A DNA stretch of 64,000 nt from Thermaerobacter subterraneus DSM 13965 (GCF_000183545.2 NZ_JH976536.1:157572-221571), one strand, 5' to 3'. Positions 34,503-43,938 are shown, counted from the stretch's first letter. Program-made: numbers and translations. Notes: a model not told the origin generated them from the letters alone.

Positions 34503-36059
34503 TCAGGCCCCCCGGGCCGCGGCGCTGTAGGGCGAGAACTGCCCGTGCCGCCCGATTTCGGGCGCGTCGTCCGGAAGGAGTTCCAGCAGCCGCCCCTCCA
34601 GGGTGAAGGTCTGGGCCCGGGTGATCTCCACCCGGGCGAAGCGGCCGGCCCAGGCGGCGTCGCCCGACACCAGCACCAGCTTGTTCGTGCGGGTGCGGGC
34701 ACTGAGGACCTGCGGGTTCTTCTTGCTGGGCCCGTCGATGAGGACCACGGCCCTCTGGCCCACCAGGCGCTTGTTCTTCCGCAGGTTGATCTCGTACTGC
34801 ACCTCCATCAGCCGCTCCAGCCGCTCCTGCTTGACCTCCCGCGGCAGCTGGGGCCAGCGGGCGGCCGGCGTGCCCTCCCGGGGCGAGTAGATGAAGGTGA
34901 AGGCGTTGTCGTACTCCACCTGCCGCACCAGGTCCAGGGTCTGGCGAAAGTCTTCCTCGGTCTCCTTGGGGAACCCGACGATGATGTCCGTGGTGATGCA
35001 GGCGTCGGGCACCGCCTCCCGGATCTTCTCGATCAGGCGCAGGTAGTGCTCCCGGGTGTAGCGCCGGTTCATCCAGCGCAGCACCTGGTTCGAACCGGAC
35101 TGCACCGGCAGGTGGAAGTGCTCCGTCACCTTGTCGGACTCCGCGATGGTCCGGATCAGCTTGTCGCTGAAGTCCCGGGGGTGGGAGGTGGTGTACCGGA
35201 TCCAGCGGATTCCCGGAACCTGGTCCAGCCGGGCCAGCAGATCCGCGAAATCGTACCCGATGCCCAGGTCCTTGCCGTAGGAGTTGACGTTCTGGCCCAG
35301 CAGGGTGACCTCCTTGTATCCCTCGGCGGCCAGGTACTCCACCTCGGCGATGACGTCTTCCGGGCGGCGGCTGCGCTCGCGCCCGCGGGTGGTGGGCACG
35401 ATGCAGAAGGTGCAGAACTTGTCGCAACCATAGATGATGTTGACCCACGCCTTGACGCCCCCGGCCCGCCGCGAGGGCAGGTGTTCGACCACGCCCTCCG
35501 CCGCCTGCCAGACGTCGACCACCATCCCCTCTTCCCGCCGCACCCGCTCGATCAGCTGGGGCAGCTGGTGGACGTTGTGGGTGCCGAACACCAGGTCCAC
35601 GTGGGGATAGTACCGCTGGATGCGGCGAATGGTGGCCTCCTCCTGGGCCATGCAGCCGCACAGGCCCAGGATCAGGTCCGGGTTCTTCTGCTTGAGCACC
35701 TTCAGGTAGCCGATGGTGCCGAAGACCTTCTCCTCCGCCGTCTCCCGCACGGCGCAGGTGTTGAGCAGGATCAGGTCCGCGTCGTCCAGGAGGCCGGCCG
35801 GGACCATGCCCATCTCTTCCAGCTGGCCGGCCAGGATCTCGCTGTCGCGCTCGTTCATCTGGCAGCCCCAGGTCAGGATCTTGTACGCAGGGTGGGGCTT
35901 GCCGAAGATCGACTCGGCCAGGGTGCGGCCGTCGGCCAGGCGCCAGACGTTCTGCTCGTCCCGGTAGGCGCCGTAGCGGGTGGCCCACTGGGCCTGCAGC
36001 ACCCGGTAGTCCTGGGTGCCTGCCGCCCCCGGCCGCGGGATCAGGGGCAGGGTCTCCAT
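34503..36059 (-). CDS. miaB: tRNA-2-methylthio-N6-dimethylallyladenosine synthase MiaB
   Basis: Radical-SAM methylthiotransferase that adds a methylthio group to i6A37 made by MiaA. Of 518 residues, the N-terminal UPF0004 domain supplies cluster cysteines (TWGCQMNERDSE, LNTCAVRE, LCGCMAQ), the radical-SAM triad is GCDKFCTFC, and a TRAM domain ends the protein (VLIDGPSKK, FTLEGRLLEL). Residues 1-55 extend beyond the usual start. ATG 36059 follows AAAGGAGGAAA and a well-placed promoter. A 172-base gap separates it from mutS, which probably shares the transcript. Confidence 0.96.
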   Translation of the reverse strand: METLPLIPRPGAAGTQDYRVLQAQWATRYGAYRDEQNVWRLADGRTLAESIFGKPHPAYKILTWGCQMNERDSEILAGQLEEMGMVPAGLLDDADLILLNTCAVRETAEEKVFGTIGYLKVLKQKNPDLILGLCGCMAQEEATIRRIQRYYPHVDLVFGTHNVHQLPQLIERVRREEGMVVDVWQAAEGVVEHLPSRRAGGVKAWVNIIYGCDKFCTFCIVPTTRGRERSRRPEDVIAEVEYLAAEGYKEVTLLGQNVNSYGKDLGIGYDFADLLARLDQVPGIRWIRYTTSHPRDFSDKLIRTIAESDKVTEHFHLPVQSGSNQVLRWMNRRYTREHYLRLIEKIREAVPDACITTDIIVGFPKETEEDFRQTLDLVRQVEYDNAFTFIYSPREGTPAARWPQLPREVKQERLERLMEVQYEINLRKNKRLVGQRAVVLIDGPSKKNPQVLSARTRTNKLVLVSGDAAWAGRFARVEITRAQTFTLEGRLLELLPDDAPEIGRHGQFSPYSAAARGA

Positions 36060-36088
36060 GGCTCGTTTCCTCCTTTGTACCTTCGTTC

Positions 36089-36118
36089 ATTATGGGCGCT
36101 GCGGGCACCCGTGGGCAA
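36089..36118 (-). promoter_or_regulatory. promoter of miaB-mutS-mutL-miaA
   Basis: On the minus strand TTGCCC (36118-36113), an 18-base spacer and CATAAT (36094-36089), about 30 bases before the miaB ATG. It is the only good promoter seen for the whole four-gene unit. Confidence 0.65.
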
Positions 36119-36328
36119 TGCAGCGGCTGGTACGGCATGCAGGCCGTTGCAGGGCCGTCGCAGGCGCTGCAGGCCGTGGCAGGCCTGTCCGCCGTTGCGG
36201 ACCGAACCCTGGCCAGGGAAGCTCCGGTGCTGCCGTGGCCCTCGGCCGGTGCCGGTTGCCCGGCCGGCTTGGCTGGGCGATCCAGGGGCATTCTAGGCGA
36301 TGGACGATCCGGGATGGAGGTGGTTGGG

Positions 36329-36745
36329 GTGGAAACCGGCGCAATGCCCGAAGGGGGGCTTTCCCCGGCCGCCCACGCCGGCGGGACGCCTCCGGCGGCC
36401 GGAACGGAGCCTGGCGCTGCGGTGGCGGCCGGCGACACCGCCGCCTGGCAGGCGGCCCTGCCCGCCCTGACCCGGCGGCCGCCTTACGCGTGCCCGCGCT
36501 GCACCGGCAACCGGGCCTCCTTCACCCTGCTGTGGCCGCTGACCTGGTCCGTGCGGAAGAACGCCCACACGGGGCAGGTGGAGGAGTGGCGGGCAGGACC
36601 GGCGCTGGCCACCGCGGCCGGCGGGGAGCCGGACCTGACGGTGCGGTGCGAACTTTGCGGCTTCGCGGGTCCGGAGTCCATGTTCACCGCGGCGGCCCGC
36701 CGCTTGCCGCCGCCTTTCCAGGCAGGACCCGCCGCCGGCGGATGA
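36329..36745 (+). CDS. small zinc-ribbon protein, unknown
   Basis: 138 residues. The C-terminal half carries two Cys pairs, ACPRC and RCELCGF, about 53 residues apart, the arrangement of a zinc ribbon, with LLWPLTWSVRKNAHTG between them. The N-terminal half is Ala/Gly/Pro-rich. I do not recognise a family. GTG 36329 is preferred because GGAGG lies 8 bases before it; ATG 36314 is an alternative. The last 62 bases overlap the 3' end of the opposite-strand gene at 36684-37130. Confidence 0.55.
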   Translation: METGAMPEGGLSPAAHAGGTPPAAGTEPGAAVAAGDTAAWQAALPALTRRPPYACPRCTGNRASFTLLWPLTWSVRKNAHTGQVEEWRAGPALATAAGGEPDLTVRCELCGFAGPESMFTAAARRLPPPFQAGPAAGG

Positions 36746-37130
36746 AGGCCAGCAGCCGCTGCCGTTGCCGCTCCAGCTCGTCCACCCGGCGGCGCAGCCG
36801 GCTGACCTCCGCCTCGTAACGGGCCTGCTGGGTCGCCAGCAGCTCGAGCAGCACCCGGCGGCTGCGGCGCAGGGTCACGACCCGCCGCTCCAGCAAGAGG
36901 ATCCGGACCTGCCAGTCCCCGGCACCGGCCGGCCCCGCCGGCGCACCCGCCTGCCCGGCGCCCGCCGGGACCGGTTCTTGCGGGGCGGGTACCGGAACCC
37001 GTTCCGCCGGCCGGGATGCCGGGGGCGGGTCCCCGGCAGCGGGCCACTGGCCCCCTCCGCCGGGCCGGGACGCCGGTGGCGCGCTCCGCGGCCCGCCCGG
37101 GGGCTTGGACCATCGGGCCTCACGCTTCAC
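36684..37130 (-). CDS. hypothetical coiled-coil protein
   Basis: 148 residues: a Pro/Ala/Gly-rich N-terminal half and a C-terminal helical, strongly charged half (LLERRVVTLRRSRRVLLELL, then YEAEVSRLRRRVDELERQ) with heptad-like spacing, so a coiled coil is likely. No enzyme motif is seen and no family is recognised. GTG 37130 is well supported by GGGAGG about 8 bases upstream. Convergent with, and overlapping by 62 bases, the zinc-ribbon gene. Confidence 0.6.
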   Translation of the reverse strand: MKREARWSKPPGGPRSAPPASRPGGGGQWPAAGDPPPASRPAERVPVPAPQEPVPAGAGQAGAPAGPAGAGDWQVRILLLERRVVTLRRSRRVLLELLATQQARYEAEVSRLRRRVDELERQRQRLLAFIRRRRVLPGKAAASGGPPR

Positions 37131-37346
37131 GGGCCTTACCTCCCAGGGGGAGGATTATGCGGGGGGCGGCGGGTCCATGCATTGGGCGTCCTGGACCCGG
37201 CGTGGAGGGTTGCCCTGGCCCCGGCCCTGGCCCCGACCCCGGGCCTGCCTCGGCCGCCGGCCGGGAGGGCGCCCAGAGGCGCGCTCCCGGTTTCGGAAAG
37301 GTGGGTCGAGAGGGTGCGACCGGACCGGCCGGGCGCCTCCAGGTCT

Positions 37347-38213
37347 CTAGAGGGTATGCTCTGGATCGGCCGCCCGGGCGGCCAGCCGCTCCACCCACTC
37401 CCGCGGAACCCGCACCCGCCCCATCAGAGCAGGCTGTCCCGGCTGGGGCCCGTGGCAGTCGGACCCTCCGGTGGGAACCAGGTCCAGCTCGCGCGCCCGC
37501 GCCAGGAAGTCCGCGGCCTGCCCGGGGCTGTGCTTGGAATGGTAGACCTCCACGCCTGCGAGGCCCATCCGCTTCCAGGCCGGCCACAGCCCCTGCAGGC
37601 GGCTGGGCAGGAGGCCCGGATGGGCCAGGACGGGCACGCCCCCCGCGGCCCGGATGGCCGCGATGGCCTCTTCCGGCGCCAGGGGCGCGCGGGGCACGTA
37701 GCCCGGCTTGCCCGGCGTCAGGTACCGCTCAAAGGCCTCGGCCACCGTGGCCACCACCCCGGCCTCCACCAGGGCCCGGGCCACGTGGGGGCGCCCGATG
37801 GCGCCCCCTTGGGCCATGGCCCGGATCCGCTCCTCATCCAGGACGATCCCGGCCTCCGCCAGGCGCTGCAACATGCGGGCCAGCCGCTGCTCCCGCGAGG
37901 CCCTCCGGCGCGCCAAAAGCTGCACCAGGGGCTCGGCGGCCTCGTCGACCCAGTACCCCAGGATGTGCACGCCCACCCGGCGGCTCCCCAGGTCGACGTC
38001 GGTGCTGAGTTCGACCCCCGGTACCAGAACCACCCCGGCCTCCCGCGCCGCTTCCCGGGCCGCCGGCAGGCCGGCCAGGGTGTCGTGGTCCGTGATGCCG
38101 ACGAACTCGAGCTCCGCCTCCCGGGCCATGCGGATGCGCTCCCGGGGGGTGACGGTGCCGTCGGAGGCAGTGGTGTGGGTGTGCAGGTCGGCCCCACCCC
38201 GCTCCGCCGTCAT
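37347..38213 (-). CDS. PHP-domain phosphoesterase (RNase AM / YciV-like)
   Basis: 288-residue metal-dependent phosphoesterase. PHP motifs in order: DLHTHTTASDGTVTP, GITDHDTLAGL, LVPGVELSTD, HILGYWVD, GRPHVARAL, VLAHPGL, EVYHSKHS and GGSDCHGP. This is the layout of the YciV/Rnm family, which removes nucleotides from 5' ends of RNA or hydrolyses 3',5'-bisphosphonucleotides. The ATG overlaps the pepA stop as ATGA, so the two are coupled. The C-terminus is the expected length. Confidence 0.88.
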   Translation of the reverse strand: MTAERGGADLHTHTTASDGTVTPRERIRMAREAELEFVGITDHDTLAGLPAAREAAREAGVVLVPGVELSTDVDLGSRRVGVHILGYWVDEAAEPLVQLLARRRASREQRLARMLQRLAEAGIVLDEERIRAMAQGGAIGRPHVARALVEAGVVATVAEAFERYLTPGKPGYVPRAPLAPEEAIAAIRAAGGVPVLAHPGLLPSRLQGLWPAWKRMGLAGVEVYHSKHSPGQAADFLARARELDLVPTGGSDCHGPQPGQPALMGRVRVPREWVERLAARAADPEHTL

Positions 38214-40009
38214 GCCCGTCCCCCCGCCGCCAGGTTGCGGGCCAGTTCCACCAGGGTGCGGACGCCGTAGCCCGTGGCCCCCTTGCCGTGATCGCCCTCG
38301 ACCCGGTCGGACCAGGCCACCCCGGCGATGTCCAGGTGCGCCCAGGGCGTGTCGCCGGCAAAGGTCTGGAGGAACAGGGCCGCGGTGATGGACCCGGCGG
38401 GCCGGCCGCCGGTGTTACGCAGGTCGGCATACTCGCTGCGCAGCCGCTCGCGATACGACGCGACCAGAGGCAGCCGCCACAGGGGCTCGCCGGCGGCGCC
38501 CGCGGCCCGCAGCACCCGCGCTGCCCAGGCATCGTCGTTGGCAAACAGCCCCGCCACGTGGTGCCCCAGGGCGATGACCATGGCACCGGTCAGGGTCGCC
38601 AGGTCGATCAGCCGTCGGGCGCCCCGCTCGCGGGCGTAGGCCAGGGCATCGGCCAGGATCAGGCGCCCCTCCGCGTCGGTGTTGTTCACCTCCACGGTGG
38701 TGCCGTCGTAGGTGGTGATCACGTCACCGGGCTTGAAGGCGCGGCCGCCGGGCATGTTCTCCACCGCGGCCACCACGCCCAGCAGCCGGGCGGGCAGGGC
38801 CAGCCGGGCCACGGCCTCCAGCGCCCCGATGACGGCCGCCGCGCCCATCATGTCGAACTTCATGTCCTCCATGCCGTCCCGGGGCTTGAGGGAGATGCCG
38901 CCCGTGTCGAAGGTGACGCCCTTGCCGACGAAGGCGGCGTCGGGCGGTTCCGACCCATCCCGCCCCGGCCCCACGTAGTCGATGGCGATGAGCCGCGGCG
39001 GCTGGGCGCGGCCTTGGCCCACGGCCAGGATCGCCCCGAAGCCGCGCCGCCGCAGCTCCTCCTCGTCCAGGACGGCCACCTGCACGCCGGGCAAATCCTC
39101 CAGGCGCGCGGCCGCCTGGGCGAGGCGGGCCGGCGTCAGGTCGTTGGCCGGCCGGTTGCCCAGCTGGCGAGCGGTGATGACGGCTTCGGCGAGGATGCGC
39201 CCTTCCTGCAGGCCGCGCTCCAGCGCCTGCTGCTGCGCTCCGGTGCGGTCGACCAGCCAGATCTGCTCGACGCCGGGCCCGTCGCCTTCGTCGGCGGCGC
39301 GGCCGCGCCGTCCCAGGGGCCGGCCGCCGCGGCGCCCCGTGGGGTCGACGGCCGCCCCCAGAAGGCCCAGGGCGTGGCTCGTTTCGGGAGCCGTCTCCGG
39401 GCCTGCCCCGGCCGGGGCGCCGGGCCCCGCCTGGCGGGCGGCGGATCCGGCCCAGGACCCGGCGGCCCCTTCCCCGCTGTCCCCATGGGCCGGGGCGCCG
39501 CCCATACCGGCTGCGCCCCTGCCGCCACCCGCTGCCTCGCCGCCTGCTCCGGACTGCCCTCCGGGCCCCTCGGGCCGGTAGCGGTACAAGCCCAGGAGGG
39601 CACCCTCCACCGTGGCCAGGGCAGCCAGCTGCGGGTCCAGACCGCCGATGCCGGCGCCGTGGGCGATGGTGGCCACCGAGCGGCAGCCGTGCTTCTTCGC
39701 TGCCCGCAGCGCGGCGGCGGAGGCCGTCCGGACTGCCACGCGGCCGAACTCCTCCCGCGGGCCCAGGCCCGCCACCACCACCCAGCGGGCGGGGAGCCGG
39801 CCCAGGGTGGGCAGCACCAGCACCTCCCCCAGCCGGCCGCGCAGGGCTCCGGCGGCGATGGCTTCCTGAATGGCGCCGTGGAGCGCCTGATCCACCGCCC
39901 CCGTGGCGCCGCCCGGCACCGTGACCCCTTCAAACAGGTTGACCACCACGGCGTCGGCGGCCACCTCCGTCACCGGCGCCACGCGAAAGGCGACCTCCGG
40001 CGTGCGCAT
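38210..40009 (-). CDS. pepA: leucyl aminopeptidase (M17 family)
   Basis: 599-residue cytosolic two-metal aminopeptidase that trims N-terminal residues from peptides. The C-terminal catalytic domain shows VGKGVTFDTGGISLKP, the DMMGAA segment, VENMPGGRAFKPGDV and the signature NTDAEGRLILADAL; all metal ligands appear present. The N-terminal domain is complete, but a Gly/Ala-rich insertion of about 100 residues (roughly 150-250) separates the two. ATG 40009 is chosen for the GGGAGGG 6 bases upstream. The stop overlaps the PHP gene start. Confidence 0.93.
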   Translation of the reverse strand: MRTPEVAFRVAPVTEVAADAVVVNLFEGVTVPGGATGAVDQALHGAIQEAIAAGALRGRLGEVLVLPTLGRLPARWVVVAGLGPREEFGRVAVRTASAAALRAAKKHGCRSVATIAHGAGIGGLDPQLAALATVEGALLGLYRYRPEGPGGQSGAGGEAAGGGRGAAGMGGAPAHGDSGEGAAGSWAGSAARQAGPGAPAGAGPETAPETSHALGLLGAAVDPTGRRGGRPLGRRGRAADEGDGPGVEQIWLVDRTGAQQQALERGLQEGRILAEAVITARQLGNRPANDLTPARLAQAAARLEDLPGVQVAVLDEEELRRRGFGAILAVGQGRAQPPRLIAIDYVGPGRDGSEPPDAAFVGKGVTFDTGGISLKPRDGMEDMKFDMMGAAAVIGALEAVARLALPARLLGVVAAVENMPGGRAFKPGDVITTYDGTTVEVNNTDAEGRLILADALAYARERGARRLIDLATLTGAMVIALGHHVAGLFANDDAWAARVLRAAGAAGEPLWRLPLVASYRERLRSEYADLRNTGGRPAGSITAALFLQTFAGDTPWAHLDIAGVAWSDRVEGDHGKGATGYGVRTLVELARNLAAGGRA

Positions 40010-40056
40010 GCCATTCCCTCCCAACATGCCATCCCCTCCCCGGGTCAAGATTCCCC

Positions 40057-41070
40057 TCAGCGGGCTCCGCCGGCCGGGTCCTCCGGCACCGGGTAGGCCG
40101 GCTCACCCGCCGACCACACCTGGCGGAAGACCCGGAGGAAATTCTCACCCAGGATCCAGCGCAGGTGTTCTTCCTTCCAGTTGCGTCGCAGCAGCGCCTC
40201 GACCAGCCGTGGCAGGCGGGTGACGTCTTCCAGCCCCTGGGGCGTCTCGCTGATGCCGTCGAAATCGGAACCCAGGCCGATATGGGCGGGGCCCACCAGG
40301 GCGGCGATATGTTCGATATGTCGAACCACGTCGTCGATGGTGGCGGGGCCCTCGGACCGGAGGAACCGGGCGAAGAAGTTCATCCCCATCACACCCCCCC
40401 GGGCGGCCAGGGCGCGGATCTGGTCGTCGGTCAGGTTGCGCGGGTGGGGGCAAAGGGCCCGGCAGTTGGAGTGGGAGGCCACCACGGGCTGGCTTGATAC
40501 GGCCAGGACGTCGTAGAAGCCGGCATCGGAGAGGTGGCTGACGTCCACCACCATGCCCAGGCGGTTCATCTCCCGCACCACCTGCTCCCCCAGCTGGGAA
40601 AGGCCGCCCCCGCTGCGGGCGTCACCGGCTCCGTCGGCCAGGTCGTTGCGCTCGTTCCAGGTCAGGCCGATCAAGCGAACCCCCAGGCGCTGGAGCAGGC
40701 GCAGGATGCCCAGCCGGCCCTGCAGGGCCTCGCCCCCCTCGATGCCGATGACGGCAGCCACCTTCCCCGCCGCCAGGGCGCGATCCAGCTCGGCGACGGT
40801 GGTCACCACGGTGATCCGGTCGGGGTGGCGGGCCACCTCCCTGAGGAACACGTCGTAAAGCTCCATGAAGCGGACCAGGGCGGCATGGGGCTTGTAAACG
40901 GGTTCGATATAGTGGGCGAAGACCTGCACGCCGACGCCGGCCTCTTCCAGGCGGGGCAGGTCCACATGGCCCTGGTGGGAACGCTCGCCCAGCCGCCGGC
41001 GACCGGCGGCCAGATCCAGGACGGTGTCGACATGGGCATCCACGATGGGGCCGTAGGGCGTATAGGGCAT
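40057..41070 (-). CDS. membrane dipeptidase (renal dipeptidase family, M19)
   Basis: 337-residue zinc dipeptidase, cytoplasmic by sequence since no signal peptide is seen. Metal and family motifs: VDAHVDTVLDL at the N-terminus, GIEGGEAL, LTWNERNDLADGAG, VDVSHLSDAGFYDV, VASHSNCRALCPHPRNL and IGLGSDFDGI. It may cleave dipeptides, including D-amino-acid-containing ones from wall turnover. ATG 41070 follows AGGAGG at 8 bases. It precedes pepA on the same strand with a 47-base gap, a sensible peptide-degradation pair. Confidence 0.93.
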   Translation of the reverse strand: MPYTPYGPIVDAHVDTVLDLAAGRRRLGERSHQGHVDLPRLEEAGVGVQVFAHYIEPVYKPHAALVRFMELYDVFLREVARHPDRITVVTTVAELDRALAAGKVAAVIGIEGGEALQGRLGILRLLQRLGVRLIGLTWNERNDLADGAGDARSGGGLSQLGEQVVREMNRLGMVVDVSHLSDAGFYDVLAVSSQPVVASHSNCRALCPHPRNLTDDQIRALAARGGVMGMNFFARFLRSEGPATIDDVVRHIEHIAALVGPAHIGLGSDFDGISETPQGLEDVTRLPRLVEALLRRNWKEEHLRWILGENFLRVFRQVWSAGEPAYPVPEDPAGGAR

Positions 41071-41387
41071 GGCTTTCGCCTCCTGATGGGTGGGTCGCAC
41101 CGCAGGCAAGCGGCGGGCCTCGCCCCGGCCGGCGGGGCCGGCTGGGGGCGAGCCAGGGTAGCCGGGCGGCAGGGGCGGCAGGGGCCGGCTCCAGCGGGAG
41201 GCCTCCCTTCCGCCACCATGCCGGTGTGCCGGGCAAGCGTCGGACCGGGGCCGGCCCCATCCTGCCGGACGGGCCTCCCCGGCACCGCGGCGGCGGTGGT
41301 CGCAGCCCCTGACGGGGCGGCGGCCCCAGCGTGGCCGCGCTCCGGGGAACGGTCCGGCCGGAGGCGGACCGGGGGCGGCCCGCGCCC
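41071..41387. other. intergenic region ymdB-M19 peptidase
   Basis: 317 bases, uniformly GC-rich. No gene, promoter or clear hairpin was seen. Confidence 0.5.
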
Positions 41388-42176
41388 TCAGCCGGAATCC
41401 TCCAGCCGGATGCGCTCGATGGCCACAGCCCGGCCGGTGTCGCGGTCCACGTCCACGATGACGCCGCACAGCATGCGCGGGCCGGGCGCCACCTCCAGGG
41501 TCACGTGGAGCTGGGTGCGCAGCCGCTGGATCACCAGGTCGGGCCGGAAGCCGATGACGGAATCCCGAGGTCCCGTCATCCCCACGTCGGTGATGGCGGC
41601 CGTGCCCCCTGGCAGCACCCGCTCGTCGGCCGTGGCCGTGTGGGTGTGGGTGCCCAGCACCGCCGAGACCCGCCCGTCCAGGTACCAGGCCATGGCCTGC
41701 TTCTCCGACGTGGCGTCGCCGTGGAAGTCCACCAGGATGGCCGTGGCCTGGCCGGCCAGCTCGGCCAGGGCCTGATCGGCCGCGGCGAAGGGGTCGTCCA
41801 GAAGGCTGTCCGCGAAGACACGGCCCATGAGGCACACCACCGCCACCGGGCAGCCGCTGCGCCCCTCCACCACGGCCAGCCCCCGGCCTGGCGGGCGACC
41901 GGGCCAGTTCAGGGGGCGCAGCACCCGCGGGTGGCGGTCCAGGTAGGGCAGGATCTCCTTGCGATCGGCCCAGTGGTTGCCGAGGGTGATGACGTCGGCC
42001 CCCGCGGCGAAGATCTCCTCGGCGGTGTCCGGGGTCAGGCCCCACCCGCCAGCGGCATTCTCGCCGTTGGCCACCGTCAGCTCGATGGCATGCTGTTCGA
42101 TCAGGGTCTCCAGGTGGTCCCGCAGCATGCGCCGCCCCGCCCGGCCCACCACATCGCCGATGAACAGTAGCCGCAC
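41388..42176 (-). CDS. ymdB: YmdB-family metallophosphoesterase (TIGR00282)
   Basis: 262-residue calcineurin-like phosphodiesterase; Bacillus YmdB hydrolyses cyclic nucleotides and influences biofilm and sporulation choice. Motifs: LFIGDVVGRAGRRML, VANGENAAGG, ITLGNHWADRKEI, ILVDFHGDATSEKQAM, GTHTHTATADE and TDVGMTGPRDSVIG, all family signatures. GTG 42176 gives the standard N-terminus. It is next to rny, the conserved order of Firmicutes, but two strong hairpins lie between them. Confidence 0.93.
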   Translation of the reverse strand: MRLLFIGDVVGRAGRRMLRDHLETLIEQHAIELTVANGENAAGGWGLTPDTAEEIFAAGADVITLGNHWADRKEILPYLDRHPRVLRPLNWPGRPPGRGLAVVEGRSGCPVAVVCLMGRVFADSLLDDPFAAADQALAELAGQATAILVDFHGDATSEKQAMAWYLDGRVSAVLGTHTHTATADERVLPGGTAAITDVGMTGPRDSVIGFRPDLVIQRLRTQLHVTLEVAPGPRMLCGVIVDVDRDTGRAVAIERIRLEDSG

Positions 42177-42215
42177 GCCCGTGCCCCCTATCCTGGCTCT
42201 GGGTTGAAAAGCCGC

Positions 42216-42259
42216 GGCGCGCCGAAACGGCGGGCCCCCGCCCGCCGTTTCGGCGCGCC
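42216..42259 (-). terminator. 20-bp perfect hairpin between rny and ymdB
   Basis: Bases 42216-42235 and 42240-42259 are perfect complements (20 pairs) with a 4-base loop. On the minus strand the stem is followed by a short CGGCTTTTC stretch, so it may terminate or attenuate rny transcription, or stabilise or process the rny-ymdB mRNA. Confidence 0.6.
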
Positions 42260-42281
42260 CTGTCACACCCCGGCTGCCTGC

Positions 42282-42320
42282 GCGGCCCAATGGGCGGCCC
42301 CCGGCCGCCCATTGGGCCGC
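42282..42320 (-). terminator. 18-bp perfect hairpin just after the rny stop
   Basis: Bases 42282-42299 and 42303-42320 are perfect complements (18 pairs) around a 3-base loop, beginning 6 bases after the rny stop codon. No T-tract follows; it forms a tandem pair with the hairpin at 42216-42259. Confidence 0.6.
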
Positions 42321-42326
42321 CTTGCC

Positions 42327-43871
42327 TCAACGCGCGTACTCCGTCACCCTCGTCTCCCGGATCAGCGTCACCTTGATCTGGCCCGGGTACTGCAGCTCCT
42401 GCTCGATCCGCTTGGCGATCTGCCGCGCCAGCAGATAGGCCTCGGCGTCATCCACCTTGTCCGGGTGGACCATGATCCGGACCTCCCGCCCGGCCTGGAT
42501 GGCGTAGGCCTTGGCCACGCCCTCGAAGCTGCTGGCGATCTCCTCCAGCTGCCGCAACCGCCGGATGTAAGCCTCCAGGGTCTCCCGCCGGGCACCCGGC
42601 CGGGCCGCCGACAGGGCGTCGGCCGCCGTCACGATCACCGCCTCGATGGTCCTGGGCTCGAAGTCGCCGTGATGGCAGGACATGGCATGGATGACCTCTT
42701 CGGACTCATGATACTTCTGCAGGATCTCCATGCCAATGGTCAGGTGGGTGCCCTCCATCTCGTGGTCCAGGGCCTTGCCGATGTCGTGCAGCAAGCCGGC
42801 GCGCCGGGCCACGTTGACGTCGGCCCCCAGTTCGTACGCCATGAGGCCGCACAGGTGGGCCACTTCGATGGAGTGCTGCAGGATGTTCTGGCCGTAGCTG
42901 GTGCGGAAGGCCAGCCGGCCGAGGAGCTTGACCAGCTCGGGGTGCAGGTTGTGCACGCCCACCTCGTAACAGGCGCGCTCGCCTTCCTCCTGGATGCGCT
43001 GGTCCATCTCCTGGACGGCCTTGGCGTACATCTCCTCGATCTTGGCGGGGTGGATGCGGCCGTCGGCGATGAGCTTCTCCAGGGTCATCCGTGCGATCTC
43101 CCGCCGGATGGGGTCGAAGCAGGAGATCACCACCGCTTCCGGCGTGTCGTCGATGATCAGGTCGACGCCGGTCAGCGCCTCAAAGTGGCGGATGTTGCGG
43201 CCCTCCCGGCCGATGATCCGCCCCTTCATCTCATCTCCCGGCAGCTCCACCACCGAGACGGTCAGCTCCGGCACGTACTCCGCCGCCAGGCGCTGGACGG
43301 CGGTGGCGATGATCTCCCGGGCCCGCCGGTCGGCTTCCGCCCGGGCTTCTTCCTCCATCTCGCGGATCATCACGGCCAGGTCATGGCGCATTTCCTGCTG
43401 GACCTGAGCCAGCAGGTACTCCCGCGCCTCCTCCCGGCTCAGCCCGGCGATGCGCTCCAGCTCCGTCATCTGGCGCAGGCGGAGCTCTTCCACCAGCTCC
43501 TCCGCCCGGTCCAGGTCCCGCTCCCGGGCCCGCATGAGCTCTTCCCGCTCGTCCAGCTGCCGGGCCCGGCGGTCCAGCGCCTCCTCCCGCTGGAGGAGGC
43601 GGCGCTCCAGCTGCTGCAGTTCCTGGCGCCGCTCCCGGGTTTCGCGCTCGAAGTCGGTCCGCAGCCTGTGAACCTCTTCCTTCGCCTCCAGCAGGGCCTC
43701 GCGCTTGCGCGCCTCGCCTTCCTTACGCCCTTCCTCCACCAGCTGCCGGGCCAGCGCCTCGGCCGACCCGATCCGGCTTTCGGCCACCAGCTTCCGGATC
43801 ACGTAGCCCGCCGCCCCGGCGATGACGACGGCGACGAGCACGATCAGGACGACGATGGCTGTCGACACCAT
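42327..43871 (-). CDS. rny: ribonuclease Y
   Basis: Membrane-anchored endoribonuclease that starts mRNA decay in Firmicutes. The 514-residue protein has one N-terminal transmembrane helix (about 3-26, [20 protein letters not shown]), a long Arg/Glu-rich coiled coil (about 30-190), a KH domain ([21 protein letters not shown] near 215) and an HD domain ([13 protein letters not shown], then [12 protein letters not shown] near 350). The length matches Bacillus RNase Y. ATG 43871 is chosen as the first Met before the helix, with GAGGGAG upstream. The gene has its own promoter and a leader with an intrinsic terminator. Confidence 0.96.
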   Translation of the reverse strand: MVSTAIVVLIVLVAVVIAGAAGYVIRKLVAESRIGSAEALARQLVEEGRKEGEARKREALLEAKEEVHRLRTDFERETRERRQELQQLERRLLQREEALDRRARQLDEREELMRARERDLDRAEELVEELRLRQMTELERIAGLSREEAREYLLAQVQQEMRHDLAVMIREMEEEARAEADRRAREIIATAVQRLAAEYVPELTVSVVELPGDEMKGRIIGREGRNIRHFEALTGVDLIIDDTPEAVVISCFDPIRREIARMTLEKLIADGRIHPAKIEEMYAKAVQEMDQRIQEEGERACYEVGVHNLHPELVKLLGRLAFRTSYGQNILQHSIEVAHLCGLMAYELGADVNVARRAGLLHDIGKALDHEMEGTHLTIGMEILQKYHESEEVIHAMSCHHGDFEPRTIEAVIVTAADALSAARPGARRETLEAYIRRLRQLEEIASSFEGVAKAYAIQAGREVRIMVHPDKVDDAEAYLLARQIAKRIEQELQYPGQIKVTLIRETRVTEYAR

Positions 43872-43938
43872 CCCTTTCACTCCCTCGGGCCACGACCAGC
43901 AGTCCCCCGGTCCCCGCCGGTGCTGGGGTCCCTGTAAC

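Noticed and set aside
27850..34606. Very long rightward open frames (over 1300 codons) opposite miaA, mutL and mutS
   Set aside because: They are antisense shadows of real genes, caused by the scarcity of stops in very GC-rich DNA. They show no domain and no ribosome site.
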